A stretch of 64,000 bases of DNA from Myxococcales bacterium (GTDB lineage Bacteria; Myxococcota_A; Polyangia; Nannocystales; Nannocystaceae): assembly GCA_020633335.1 (NCBI GenBank), contig JACKDU010000002.1:558001-622000 (forward strand). The letters run 5' to 3'. Of the stretch, positions 9,769-18,975 are shown one piece after another. Below the pieces are notes generated by a model. That model did no database searches and was not told the DNA's origin. It saw nothing but the letters and a program-made list of their open reading frames with translations. Position 1 is the first letter of the stretch. Every line of letters starts with the position of its first letter. The translations under genes and the position numbers were made by a program.

Positions 9769-11250
9769 TTGGCCCCCCTCGACCCACGGCGCGACCGCCG
9801 GCTCGCCGGCCTCCTCGCCCTCGCCTGCGGCGCGCTCTACCTCGCCACGCTCTGCCCGGGGGTCTACTGGTACGACAGCGCCGAGTACGCCGCCGAGGCC
9901 GCGACCCTCGGCGTCGCCCACCCGCCGGGCTACCCGCTCTACGTCCCCCTCGCCCACCTCTTCACGCGCCTGCCCCTTGAGCCAGCTCTCGGCGTCAACC
10001 TGATGAGCGCGGTCTGCGGGGCGCTGGCGGTGGGCCTCCTCTTCCTCGTCGGCCGGCGCCTCGGCGCCCGCCCGGGCGCGGCGGCGATCGGCGCCCTCAC
10101 CCTCGCCGTCGCAGCGCCCTTCTGGCAGAACGCGACGGTCGCCGAGGTCTACACCGGCGGCCTCGTCTTCGGCCTCGGCGCCCTCCTCCTCCTCCTCGAC
10201 GGCGAGGCCCAGGGCGACCTCCGCCGCCTCTTCGCGGCCGCCGCCCTCGCCGGCCTCGGGATGGGGATGCACATGTCGGTCGGCACCCTCGGCCTCGGCT
10301 TCGCGCTCCTGGTCGCCGGCGGCGTCCTCCGGCGGCGCCCCGGCGGGCTCCGGAGCGCGCGGAGCTGGGCGACGATCCTCGCGGTCGGCCTCACGGGGGT
10401 CGCGGCGACGGTCGCCACCTTCCTGACGATCCCGCTCCGTACCTTCCGCGACCTCGGCTCCCGCCACGAGTGGGCGGTCTTCTGGGCGAACGCCCGCGGC
10501 GGCCGCTTCCGCGGGCGCATGCGGCCCGGCGAGGACGACTGGGCCCGCCTCCTCGATCTCCAGGTCGACGCCCTGACGTGGATCGGCGTGATCGCGGCCC
10601 TCGTCGGCGCGGTCGTCCTGGTCCGCCGCAACCGCCTCGTCGGCGCCGCGCTCCTCCTCGCGGCCGCGGGCAACCTCCGCTTCTTCCTCCACTACCAGGT
10701 CCAGGATCCCGAGGTCTTCTTCCTGCCGACGACGGCGCTCGCCTGCGCGTTCCTCGGGGTCTCCGCCGACGCGCTCGCCGAGCGCCTCGCCCCCGCCCTC
10801 GGGGCGCTCGCTCGCCGGCTCGCGGCCGCCCTCGCGCTCGCGCCGGCGGCCGCCCTCCCCGCCTACCTCCTCGTCGCCAACTACCAGGGCGCCGATCGCA
10901 GCGGCGATCGCTCGGCCGCCGAGTACGGCGAGATGCTGGTCGCCAAGCTCCCCGAGGGCGCGGTGATGATCAAGTACAACCGCCCGCCGGAGTGGGAGCG
11001 CTACGCCGTCTTCCTCTACTACCAGAAGGCCCACCGCCTCCGCCGCGACGTCGAGATCCTGACCCGCCCGGAGGCCGCCGAGCTCGCCCAGCGCCTCGAC
11101 GAGGGCCAGCGGATCTTCGCCTTTCGGGTCCCGGGCGGCCTCCGTAGCCGCTTCAAGATGGTGATCGACGGCGACCTCATCGAGCTCCGCCCGCGCGAGC
11201 CGCGTGCGCGGCCGCAACGGAGCGGCCGTGCCGCTGGCGCCCCGGAGTAG
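9769..11250 (+). CDS. DUF2723-family polytopic membrane protein, probable glycosyltransferase of the GT-C fold
   Basis: A 493-residue protein with many hydrophobic helices across the N-terminal two thirds and a soluble C-terminal segment. Near the N-terminus it carries YDSAEYAAEAATLGVAHPPG and then YPLY, the acidic loop and HPPGYPL signature of DUF2723, a family related to protein O-mannosyltransferases. It probably uses a lipid-linked sugar at the periplasmic face. The start is a TTG at 9769; no ATG gives the complete first helix. It sits directly between lipoprotein genes whose products carry Ser/Thr-rich linkers, which are possible acceptors (inference). No sugar-biosynthesis genes are adjacent. 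Confidence 0.8.
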   Translation: MAPLDPRRDRRLAGLLALACGALYLATLCPGVYWYDSAEYAAEAATLGVAHPPGYPLYVPLAHLFTRLPLEPALGVNLMSAVCGALAVGLLFLVGRRLGARPGAAAIGALTLAVAAPFWQNATVAEVYTGGLVFGLGALLLLLDGEAQGDLRRLFAAAALAGLGMGMHMSVGTLGLGFALLVAGGVLRRRPGGLRSARSWATILAVGLTGVAATVATFLTIPLRTFRDLGSRHEWAVFWANARGGRFRGRMRPGEDDWARLLDLQVDALTWIGVIAALVGAVVLVRRNRLVGAALLLAAAGNLRFFLHYQVQDPEVFFLPTTALACAFLGVSADALAERLAPALGALARRLAAALALAPAAALPAYLLVANYQGADRSGDRSAAEYGEMLVAKLPEGAVMIKYNRPPEWERYAVFLYYQKAHRLRRDVEILTRPEAAELAQRLDEGQRIFAFRVPGGLRSRFKMVIDGDLIELRPREPRARPQRSGRAAGAPE

Positions 11251-11265
11251 CCCGCAGACCTCGAG

Positions 11266-11288
11266 AAAAAGTGGGAGGAGCCCCTCCC
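11266..11288 (-). terminator. Intrinsic terminator for the first Cys-rich lipoprotein gene
   Basis: Read on the minus strand: a 6-bp stem GGGAGG/CCTCCC with a 4-base loop, then AC and a run of five T. It lies about 30 bases after the stop codon at 11315. Confidence 0.65.
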
Positions 11289-11314
11289 GGATCGCCGGCC
11301 CGAGCTCGCCGGGA

Positions 11315-12280
11315 TCAGCCAGGTAGACCGCAGCCCCCGAGGTTCTCCTTGCCGGGCGGGGCCATGCCCATCTCGAAGAACGCGACGCACTCCGCGCCCT
11401 GCTCCATGAGCGGGCACATGTTCGGCTCGTCGAGGTTGCAGAACGACGAGCAGCAGCCCGCCGCCTGGCAGCCGGGGACGAACTCCGCGTTCGCGCAGAA
11501 GAGGCCAGGATCGCAGGCGTTCGCGAACTCGCAGGGATCGCCGTCGGCGCCGGCATCAGGACCGGACGCGTCGAGGACGCAGACGAAGTCCTCGCCGACC
11601 GGGAGGCAGGCGTCGCTGCCGGGGCAGTCCTGGAGGAGCGGATCGCAGGGCGGGAGGCAGATCGGCAGGACGCCGTCGTTGACGATCACGCAGACCGCGT
11701 TGGGGTCGGAGCAGAAGGGCGCGCCCATGTCACCCATGCAGAACTCGATGCAGTAGCCGAGGTTGTTCTCGTCGGTGTTCCAGCACATCAGCCCCTTGTC
11801 GCAGTCGTCGAGGCCGCTGACGCCGGAGCCCTCGGCGACGCACTCGTCGCCGGTCTGCTTCGGATCGGGGTTGACCGGCACGCACTTGTTCGCGTTCCAC
11901 GACGAGCCGCCGTCGTCGGCCCACGCGGTGCACTTCTCGCCGTCGGGGCAGTCCTGACCCCAGATGTCGCAGCCCCCGATCGTGCCGGTGGTGCCGCAGC
12001 CGAAGATCGAGCAGGTGTCGGCGCCGCTGGTCCCCGTGTCGTCGGTCGTGGCGCCCCCGCTCGTCGAGGGGTTGCCGGTCGTGGTGCCCGTGGCCGAGCC
12101 GTCCGAGGTGCTGCCATCGGTCGCGTCCGTGCCGTTGGCCCCGGAGTTCGAGTCGCTGGTCGGCGACGACGCCCCGGTCTGGCCGGTCGCCGTCATCTGC
12201 TTGCCGTCATCGCCGGCGCAGCCGCAAAGGAGGAGCGCTCCGGTCAGGAGACCGGCAAGGATCGTCGTCGTGGTCTGCAT
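11315..12280 (-). CDS. Cys-rich lipoprotein, paralogue A
   Basis: A 321-residue secreted lipoprotein: signal peptide MQTTTTILAGLLTGALLLCG followed at once by the lipobox Cys, GDDGKQM, a Ser/Thr/Gly linker, and a region rich in Cys (about residues 80-321) ending GGCGLPG. It is a tandem paralogue of the gene at 12832-13815, with near-identical C-terminal thirds and the same leader GACGAGGGACCACC just before the ATG. The start at 12280 is set by that shared leader and the signal peptide. The Cys pairs look like disulfide-bonded modules, but I recognise no named domain. Function unknown; probably cell-surface exposed. Confidence 0.83.
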   Translation of the reverse strand: MQTTTTILAGLLTGALLLCGCAGDDGKQMTATGQTGASSPTSDSNSGANGTDATDGSTSDGSATGTTTGNPSTSGGATTDDTGTSGADTCSIFGCGTTGTIGGCDIWGQDCPDGEKCTAWADDGGSSWNANKCVPVNPDPKQTGDECVAEGSGVSGLDDCDKGLMCWNTDENNLGYCIEFCMGDMGAPFCSDPNAVCVIVNDGVLPICLPPCDPLLQDCPGSDACLPVGEDFVCVLDASGPDAGADGDPCEFANACDPGLFCANAEFVPGCQAAGCCSSFCNLDEPNMCPLMEQGAECVAFFEMGMAPPGKENLGGCGLPG

Positions 12281-12577
12281 GGTGGTCCCTCGTCGCTTGG
12301 GTGAAGGTCGGCAGCGAGCCAACCCGACCGACCAATCATCACATAACCAACTTTTAAAACTCAACTGTTAAAACGACTTTAACCGCCATTCCTTTCTTAC
12401 CAACTATCACTTGGATGCGCCATTGCTCCTGGAGAGCTCGAATATCAACGTTCGAGGCGAGCGATGACAGCGACTCGCCAAGTCGCCCTCTTCGACACAA
12501 CCACACAACGTACCGTGCAACACACTTCTGATCTAGAGCCAGAGAGGGGCCGTCACGGCAACAGGCTCCCCGCTCCC

Positions 12578-12770
12578 GCGCCGCGAGACAATACATGTCC
12601 CTTTGGCCAGATCGCTGCCCAAGCTCGCCGACGATCCTCCTGGTCAAAGAGACATCGTCCCCAGCGCGCCGCGCGGGCGAGGAGGTCGGGGTCACTGTGA
12701 GACGCGCGTCGTGGGCTCGCCGACGATCAACCTGGTCGAAGGGACATCGTCGCTACCGCGGCGCGCGGGC
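12578..12770. repeat. Three copies of a roughly 55-bp intergenic repeat, one inverted
   Basis: Two direct copies, 12623-12678 and 12715-12770, share GCTCGCCGACGATC, then CTGGTC(A/G)AAG(A/G)GACATCG, then GCGCGCGGGC or a close variant. A third copy at about 12578-12620 is in the opposite orientation (CATGTCCCTTTGGCCAGATCG against the reverse complement of the others), so the first two copies can form a long hairpin. This resembles a REP/BIME-type intergenic element. Confidence 0.6.
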
Positions 12771-12802
12771 AAAAAAAAGGGGGGAGCCCCAAAGGGCTCC
12801 CC
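12771..12802 (-). terminator. Intrinsic terminator for the second Cys-rich lipoprotein gene
   Basis: On the minus strand a 9-bp perfect stem GGGGAGCCC/GGGCTCCCC with a 4-base loop, then a few C and eight consecutive T. It lies about 30 bases after the stop codon at 12832. This is the clearest Rho-independent terminator in the window. Confidence 0.88.
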
Positions 12803-12831
12803 CTCTCCTCGCTGGCGCGAGCTCTCCGGGA

Positions 12832-13815
12832 TCAGCCGGGGAGACCGCAGCCGCCGAGGTTCTCCTTTCCGGGCGGGGCCATCCCCATCTCGTAGAAGGG
12901 CACGCACTCGGCGCCCTGACCCATGAGCGGGCACATGTTCGGGTCGTCGAGGTTGCAGAAGGACGAGCAGCAGCCCGCCGCCTGGCAGCCCGGGACGAAC
13001 TCCGCGTTGGCGCAGAAGAGGCCGGGGTCGCAGGCGTTCGCGTACTCGCACGGATCGCCGTCGGCGCCCGCGTCCGGACCCGACGCGTCGAGGACGCAGA
13101 CGAAGCCGTCGTTGAGCGGGAGGCAGGCGTCGTCGCCCGGGCAGTCCTGGAGGAGCGGGTCACAGCCGGGGAGGCAGATCGGCAGGACGCCGTCGTTGGC
13201 GATCGCGCAGGCCGACTGCGGGTCCGAGCAGAAGGGCGCGTCCGGGCTCCCCATGCAGAACTCGATGCAGTAGCCCATGTTGTTCTCGTCGGTGTTCCAG
13301 CACATCATCCCCTTGTCGCAGTCGTCGAGACCGCTGACGCCGGAGCCCTGCGCCGTGCACACATCGCCCGCCTGCTTCGGGTTCGGGTCGACCGGAACGC
13401 ACTTGTTGTCGTTCCACGACGAGCCGCCGTCGTTCGCCCAGGCGGTGCACTTCTCGCCATCGGGGCAGTCCTGACCCCAGATGTCGCAGGCGGTGCCGAT
13501 CATGCCGGTGGTGTCGCAACCGAAGATCGAGCAGGTGTCGGTGCCCATCGCGGTCGCGTCGCCGGTGCTGCCGCCGGCGGTCGTGGTCGTGCCGGCGCTG
13601 GCGCTGGCGCTACCACCACCGGTGGAGCCGGAGGTCTCGCCGTCGGTCGCGGAGGCCGAGGCCGAGGCCGAGGCCGAGGCGGAGGCCGAGGCCGAAGCGC
13701 TGGCGCTGGCGGTGGCGCTGTTGCTGGCCGTCATCTGCTTGCCGTCGTCGCCGGCACAGGCAACCAGGAGGAGCGAGCCGGAGAGTAGGCCGGCAAAAAT
13801 CGCGTTGAACTTCAT
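12832..13815 (-). CDS. Cys-rich lipoprotein, paralogue B
   Basis: A 327-residue lipoprotein with signal peptide MKFNAIFAGLLSGSLLLVAC, GDDGKQM, then a long SASASAS linker, a GST-rich stretch, and the same Cys-rich body as paralogue A (shared blocks include CSIFGC, CDIWGQDCPDGEKCTAW, DPGLFCANAEFVPGCQAAG and MGMAPPGKENLGGCGLPG). The gene pair clearly arose by tandem duplication; the linker is the fastest-changing part and is encoded by GAGGCC-type repeats prone to slippage. The leader GACGAGGGACCACC before the ATG is shared with paralogue A, which suggests common post-transcriptional control or recent duplication. Biochemical role unknown. Confidence 0.84.
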   Translation of the reverse strand: MKFNAIFAGLLSGSLLLVACAGDDGKQMTASNSATASASASASASASASASASASATDGETSGSTGGGSASASAGTTTTAGGSTGDATAMGTDTCSIFGCDTTGMIGTACDIWGQDCPDGEKCTAWANDGGSSWNDNKCVPVDPNPKQAGDVCTAQGSGVSGLDDCDKGMMCWNTDENNMGYCIEFCMGSPDAPFCSDPQSACAIANDGVLPICLPGCDPLLQDCPGDDACLPLNDGFVCVLDASGPDAGADGDPCEYANACDPGLFCANAEFVPGCQAAGCCSSFCNLDDPNMCPLMGQGAECVPFYEMGMAPPGKENLGGCGLPG

Positions 13816-14188
13816 AGGTGGTCCCTCGTCGTGAATGGTGATCGGTAGGTAGTGGAAGACGGTGGTCTTGGAGCTCGGATCCTCGGTTCCACCGACGGTC
13901 GCGCTGGGTGCTCGATACTGCGCCCCTGGGGTCTTCAGAGGTCAGATCCCTGCCCGACCTGCGAAGCATTGCATAGCCTACGTTCCACGCGCAACTGCTA
14001 AACGTGGCTTCTATCTAGCAAAACCCCCAAATCTACCCCCGCGCGAGGAGAGCGAATGGGCGCCGTCCTCACACGGGAGGCGGCATCCTAACAGCATCTC
14101 CCCTCGAGATCGAGGGATTGGACCCCCCTTGGAGGGCGCCGGAGCGCCCTGTGGCCCAGGGCACGCCGGACGATCGCAGGGCCTGGGC
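13816..14188. other. Intergenic region upstream of paralogue B and downstream of the GDH gene
   Basis: About 370 bases. The part next to 13815 contains the promoter and leader of paralogue B and becomes AT-richer around 13960-14040. The part next to 14189 contains two hairpins (14101-14116 and 14133-14150) after the GDH stop codon. No gene seen. Confidence 0.4.
14133..14150 (-). terminator. Hairpin downstream of the GDH gene
   Basis: A perfect 7-bp stem AGGGCGC/GCGCCCT with a 4-base loop about 40 bases beyond the GDH stop codon. It has no clear T-run on the minus strand, so it is only a possible terminator or RNA 3' end-stabilising hairpin. Confidence 0.35.
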
Positions 14189-17100
14189 CTAGGCCCGGGC
14201 CGCGAGGAGGCGGCGGAGGTGGTGATCGAACATGACGATCCCGGCGATCGACACGCCCCCCTCGAGGCTCGCCGCCCCCTGCTGCCGGACCGCGTCGAGG
14301 TGGAGGCGCTGGATCATCGCCGCCACGTCGTCCCCCTCGACCGCCCGCACCATGGTCCGCAGGTGCGCGTTGAGGTGGCGTGAGAGCGCCTGGGCCGCGG
14401 GGCCCTCCCAGCGCGAGCGGTAGACCATGTGGGCCAGCGCCTCCTGGAGCCGCCCGAGGTTCATCGCCCGCGCGATCTCGAGGCGGAGGCGGAGGACCTC
14501 ACGCGGCGAGCGGCCGGTGTCCCCGGCCATCGCCACCGACTCGAGGATCGCCGGCAGGTGCTCGAGGCGGGCGATCTTGTCGGCGAGCTCGCTCGGGATC
14601 CCCTCCTTCTCGAGCTCGGCGATCTGGCGGGCGAGGATCGGCCGCTGCGAGACCGGGAGGAGGGTCTCGACGTGCTCGAGGAGGCGGCGGGCCTGGTCGA
14701 TCCCGTCGGCCGGCATCGCCATCTGCTCGGCGCCCTCGAGGAGGAAGTAGGTCGCGTCCTCGATCGCCCCCTGGATCCGCTCCATCGCCGCGTAGATCGC
14801 CCCCTGCCGGTGCTTGTCCTCGATCGCGTAGAGCGCCCGCTGGATCGTCGGGATGTCGCCGGCGTCGAGCGCAGAGAAGTAGGCCTCGGCGATCGCCGCC
14901 GCCGAGCGGCCGGTGCCGGTGAGGAGCTCGGGGAAGAAGGTCGCGCCCGCGTTGTCGATGATCTGGTTGACCGCCATCGTCGTCGCGATCTCGCGGCGCA
15001 GGAGGTGACCGGCGACCGCCGCCTCGCCCGCGACCTCGGCGATCGCCGGCGGGAAGTAGTCGCGGACCAGGCGGGCGACCAGCGCCTCGCTGAGCGGCCG
15101 CGACTCGAGGAGCTGGCGGTAGGCGAGCATCTTGCCGTGGGCGCAGAGCGCCGACGCCTCGCACTTGTAGAGCCCGAGCCCCTTGCGCGAGCGCTGCTCG
15201 AGCTCGTCCTCGCTCGGCATTGCGAAGGACTCCGGGTTGAAGGGGACCTCCTGGGTCAGGTAGTTCAGCGTCCGCGAGTAGCGGAAGATGTCCCGCAGGC
15301 TCCGCCGGCAGTCGAAGGAGACCATCCGGCTCTGCGAGCGGTTGTTCTCGAGGACCATCTCGCAGACCTCGTCGGTGCAGCGACGGAGGATCTCGTTGCG
15401 GGCCTCGCGGCTCACCGCCTCGCTCGCCAGGAGCGGCGCGAAGAGGATCTTGATGTTGACCTCGTGGTCGGAGGTGTCGACGCCGCCGGAGTTGTCGAGG
15501 TACGAGGTGTAGTTGAGGCCGCCGGCGCGGGCGAAGTCGACGCGCCCCTGGTCGGTGATCGCCAGGTTGGCGCCCTCGGCGAGGACCCGGCAGCGGAGCT
15601 CGCTCGCGTTGATCCGGACGAAGTCGTTGGCCTTGTCACCGACGTCGGCGTGGCTCTCGTCGCGGCTCTTGATGTAGGTGCCGATCCCGCCCATCCACAG
15701 GAGGTCGACCGGGAGCTGGAGGATCGCCCGGATCACGTCCTCGCCGCTCACCGTCTGGTCGTCGCCGAAGCCGAGGAGGTGGCGGGCCTCCGACGAGAGA
15801 TCGACCTTCTTCGAGTTGCGGGAGTAGACCCCGCCGCCCTTCGAGATCAGCGTCGGATCGTAGTCGCTCCACTGCGAGCGCGGGAGCTCGAAGAGGCGCT
15901 CGCGCTCGCGGAAGGAGGCCTCGGGCGCCGGGTTCGGGTCGATGAAGATGTGGGCGTGGTTGAAGGCCGCGAGGAGCTTGATCGTCCGGCTGCGGAGGAG
16001 GCCGTTGCCGAAGACGTCGCCGCTCATGTCGCCGACGCCGACCGCCGTGATCACGTCCTCCTCGGGATCGAGGCCGAGCTCGCGGAAGCAGCGCTTCGTC
16101 GTCTCCCAGGCGCCGCGGGCGGTGATCCCGGTCGCCTTGTGGTCGTAGCCGTTCGAGCCGCCGGAGGCGAAGGCGTCGTCGAGCCAGAAGCCGTGGGCCA
16201 TCGAGATCGAGTTGGCCGTGTCGGAGAGGTGGGCGGTCCCCTTGTCGGCCGCGACCACGAGGTAGGGGTCCTTCTCCTCGCCGTAGACCATGATCCCGTC
16301 GGGGGTCGCCGGCTTGCCCGCGACGACGTTGTCGGTGACCGAGAGGAGCGCGGTGATGAAGACCTGGTAGATCCGATCGCCGGCGGCCCGCAGCGCGTCG
16401 CGGCCCGAGGGCGCGTCCCGGAGGACGAAGCCGCCCTTCGCGCCCATCGGCACGATCAGGACGTTCTTCACCATCTGGGTCGCCATCAGGCCGTGGATCT
16501 CGGTCCGGAAGTCGTCGGGGCGGTCGCTGAAGCGGAGGCCCCCGCGGGCGACCCGGCCGCCGCGGAGGTGCACGCCCTCGAACTCGCGGTGGTAGACCCA
16601 GATCTCGCGCCAGGGCTTGGGCTCGGGGCCGAAGGGGATCTGGGCGCCGTCGAGCTTGAACGCGAGCGCCGCGCCCTCGCCCCGCTTGGCGATGAAGGCG
16701 TTGGTCCGGCGGGTCGCGCGGACGACGGCGGCGACCGTCTGGAGGACGCGGTCGGCGGTGTAGTCGGAGACGTCACGGAGCTCGGCCGCGAGGGTCTCCT
16801 CGGTCGCCCGCTCGGCCGCCGCGTCGCCGGCGAGGGCCGGGTCGAAGCGGGCCGAGAGCCAGGCGAGGAGCGCCTGCGTGACCGTCGGGTGGTGGGTGAG
16901 GACCTGGCGGATCAGACCGGTCGTGAAGGGCGAGCGGATCTGGTGGATGTAGGCGACGTAGGCCCGGAGGATCTCGACCTCGAGGGCGGTCATCGACGTC
17001 TTGATCACCAGCTGGTTGAGGCTGTCGCGGCCGAGCGAGCCGGCGTAGACCTCGCGCATCGCCGCCCGGAACTCCTCCGCCCGGGCCATCAGCGCCGGGA

Positions 17101-18886
17101 TCCGCTCGGGGCGGACGTCGAGGCGGAAGTTGTCCATCTCGAAGGGCGGGTGGTGGAGGACGTGGACCGGCCGGACGTACTCGTCGATCACCCGCAGGCC
17201 GAACGACGTGATCAGCGGCAGCTCCTCGGAGAGGCCGAGCGGCTGCCGGCGGAAGACCCGGAGGTTGAGCGAGCCGGGGTGATCGCCGGTGGTCGAGATG
17301 AAGAGGTCGCAGTCGAAGTCGGCGCCGCGGCGGAGGTTCTCGAGGCAGGCGAGATCGCCGAGGAGGCGGAGATCGCCGGCCCGGCGCTTGTGCTCCTCGA
17401 TGAACGCGTCCTGGTAGATCTCGAAGAGCGACTCGGCCTCGTCGGCGCCGACCAGCTCGTTGAGCGCCTCGCGGAGCCGCTCGTTCCAGCTCTTGGCGAG
17501 GGCGAGGACCTGGGTGCGGAGCTTCTCGGTGTCGATCTCACCGAAGGCGCCGGGGCCCGTCAGGTAGTAGTGGATGATCGCGTTGTCGTAGCGATCCATG
17601 TAGACGCCGAAGTCGGCGTAGGTCGCCCCGCACTCGCGCATCAGGAGCTCCTGCACCTGGAGGCGGAGCTCCTCGGAGAACTGCTCGCGCGGCAGCGAGA
17701 TGAAGGCGAAGATCGACTGGCGGTCCTCGCCGATCCGGATGTGGACGTCGCTCTCGCCCTCGGCCTCGGCCCGCAGGACCCGGTCGGTGAGCTCCCAGAT
17801 GCTCTCCTGGGGCTCGGTGAGCATGAACTCGAGGGGCAGCGAGTTGAAGGCGTTGGTGATGCTCTTGCCGCGGTGCGAGTCGACCGAGACGTTGCGATCG
17901 ACGAGCATCCCGCGGAGGACGACGCGGAGGTGCGGGATCTCCTCGGGCGGGGTGTGGAGCGCGCGGTAGGTGAAGAGGCCGTTGATCAGGCAGGTGCCGA
18001 TCGGCGTCCCGTCGCGCTCGATCCGGGTGATGATGAAGTGACCCGGCCGGCCGGCGCGGTGGACCGGCGACTCGTCGTTGCTCCGGCGGTAGCGGACGGT
18101 CCGCTCGCCCTCGGCGGCGAAGGCCGCCATCCGCTCGGCGTCGCGGCCGGGATCGACGACCGAGGCGATCCCGAGGTTCGAGATCATCTGCCCCGCCATG
18201 TCGAACTCCTCGACCGCGAGGAGGACGAAGTTCTCCTCGCAGAGCCAGCGGATGATCCCCTCGGTCTCGCGGAAGATCATCGCCCGCTCGGGCTCGACCG
18301 CGACCGACGCCCGCAGGTAGTCGTCCGCGAGATCCTGGAGGCGACGCCGCATCGGCTGGAAGTCGCGGACCATCGCCTGCGCGAGGCGGAGGCGCTCGCA
18401 GTAGCGCTCCTTGAGATCGGCCGGCGGCGCGCCGTCGAAGTCGAGGACGATCCGGATGATCGACTCGCTGGGGCCGGTGCCGACCGAGGTGATCACCCCG
18501 CCCGCGTCGCGGCGGATCTTGACGACCGCGTTGACGACGCTGCTCGCCTTGAGGCCCGAGGCCGCGAGCCAGGCGCGGACCGACGAGACCAGGAAGGGCT
18601 GATCCTCCATGCAGCTCTCGATGACCCAGCGGCCGCCGACCTCGCGGAGGGCGACGCAGATCTCGCCGTGGCCGCGCTCGCGGATCGTCGCCAGCAGCGA
18701 CTCAAAGTTGGCGACCAGCTCCTCGCTCGAGACCCGCCGGAGATCGCGGACATCCACGGAGGCGAGGACCGCCTTCGAGAGCGCGGTGAGGAGCCCGAGG
18801 TCGGTCCCCGGGAGGGTCGGCGTGTAGGCGGTCAGGACCTTCTGGACCTCGCGGATCCGCTGGCTACTGAGCTTCTGGGTCGGCAT
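14189..18886 (-). CDS. gdhB: NAD-specific glutamate dehydrogenase, large (about 180 kDa) class
   Basis: A 1565-residue protein matching the length and layout of bacterial NAD-GDH (Bac_GDH family): a long N-terminal regulatory region, a central catalytic GDH domain and a C-terminal extension. Catalytic-domain hallmarks include GGLRFSDRPDDFRTE, the glycine/lysine motif VPMGAKGGFVLRD and the cofactor region VGVGDMSGDVFGNGLL. It oxidises glutamate to 2-oxoglutarate and ammonia with NAD in the cytoplasm, feeding amino-acid carbon into the TCA cycle, which suits a proteolytic myxobacterium. MPTQKLSS at 18886 is chosen; the upstream extension is Ala/Arg-rich. The divergent gene 90 bp away is a proline aminopeptidase, another peptide-catabolism function. 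Confidence 0.95.
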   Translation of the reverse strand: MPTQKLSSQRIREVQKVLTAYTPTLPGTDLGLLTALSKAVLASVDVRDLRRVSSEELVANFESLLATIRERGHGEICVALREVGGRWVIESCMEDQPFLVSSVRAWLAASGLKASSVVNAVVKIRRDAGGVITSVGTGPSESIIRIVLDFDGAPPADLKERYCERLRLAQAMVRDFQPMRRRLQDLADDYLRASVAVEPERAMIFRETEGIIRWLCEENFVLLAVEEFDMAGQMISNLGIASVVDPGRDAERMAAFAAEGERTVRYRRSNDESPVHRAGRPGHFIITRIERDGTPIGTCLINGLFTYRALHTPPEEIPHLRVVLRGMLVDRNVSVDSHRGKSITNAFNSLPLEFMLTEPQESIWELTDRVLRAEAEGESDVHIRIGEDRQSIFAFISLPREQFSEELRLQVQELLMRECGATYADFGVYMDRYDNAIIHYYLTGPGAFGEIDTEKLRTQVLALAKSWNERLREALNELVGADEAESLFEIYQDAFIEEHKRRAGDLRLLGDLACLENLRRGADFDCDLFISTTGDHPGSLNLRVFRRQPLGLSEELPLITSFGLRVIDEYVRPVHVLHHPPFEMDNFRLDVRPERIPALMARAEEFRAAMREVYAGSLGRDSLNQLVIKTSMTALEVEILRAYVAYIHQIRSPFTTGLIRQVLTHHPTVTQALLAWLSARFDPALAGDAAAERATEETLAAELRDVSDYTADRVLQTVAAVVRATRRTNAFIAKRGEGAALAFKLDGAQIPFGPEPKPWREIWVYHREFEGVHLRGGRVARGGLRFSDRPDDFRTEIHGLMATQMVKNVLIVPMGAKGGFVLRDAPSGRDALRAAGDRIYQVFITALLSVTDNVVAGKPATPDGIMVYGEEKDPYLVVAADKGTAHLSDTANSISMAHGFWLDDAFASGGSNGYDHKATGITARGAWETTKRCFRELGLDPEEDVITAVGVGDMSGDVFGNGLLRSRTIKLLAAFNHAHIFIDPNPAPEASFRERERLFELPRSQWSDYDPTLISKGGGVYSRNSKKVDLSSEARHLLGFGDDQTVSGEDVIRAILQLPVDLLWMGGIGTYIKSRDESHADVGDKANDFVRINASELRCRVLAEGANLAITDQGRVDFARAGGLNYTSYLDNSGGVDTSDHEVNIKILFAPLLASEAVSREARNEILRRCTDEVCEMVLENNRSQSRMVSFDCRRSLRDIFRYSRTLNYLTQEVPFNPESFAMPSEDELEQRSRKGLGLYKCEASALCAHGKMLAYRQLLESRPLSEALVARLVRDYFPPAIAEVAGEAAVAGHLLRREIATTMAVNQIIDNAGATFFPELLTGTGRSAAAIAEAYFSALDAGDIPTIQRALYAIEDKHRQGAIYAAMERIQGAIEDATYFLLEGAEQMAMPADGIDQARRLLEHVETLLPVSQRPILARQIAELEKEGIPSELADKIARLEHLPAILESVAMAGDTGRSPREVLRLRLEIARAMNLGRLQEALAHMVYRSRWEGPAAQALSRHLNAHLRTMVRAVEGDDVAAMIQRLHLDAVRQQGAASLEGGVSIAGIVMFDHHLRRLLAARA

Positions 18887-18975
18887 CGGCAGCAACGATC
18901 GTGCAGCCGGCTCCGCCGCGCAACATCCCCCGGAGTTCACGCGTGCGCACGCGCGTGCGCAGGGGAGCGCGTCGG

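Larger units (their letters stand above)
12281..12831. other. Intergenic region with promoter, repeat cluster and terminator
   Basis: About 550 bases separating two tandem paralogous lipoprotein genes. Next to 12280 it is AT-rich (about 12335-12420), consistent with the promoter of paralogue A. The middle carries a cluster of three related repeat copies (listed separately) and the right end the terminator of paralogue B. Short open frames in it lack coding bias. Confidence 0.5.

Noticed and set aside
12354..12695. A 113-codon frame in the gap between paralogous lipoproteins
   Set aside because: It overlaps the repeat cluster and AT-rich promoter, and lacks third-position GC bias.
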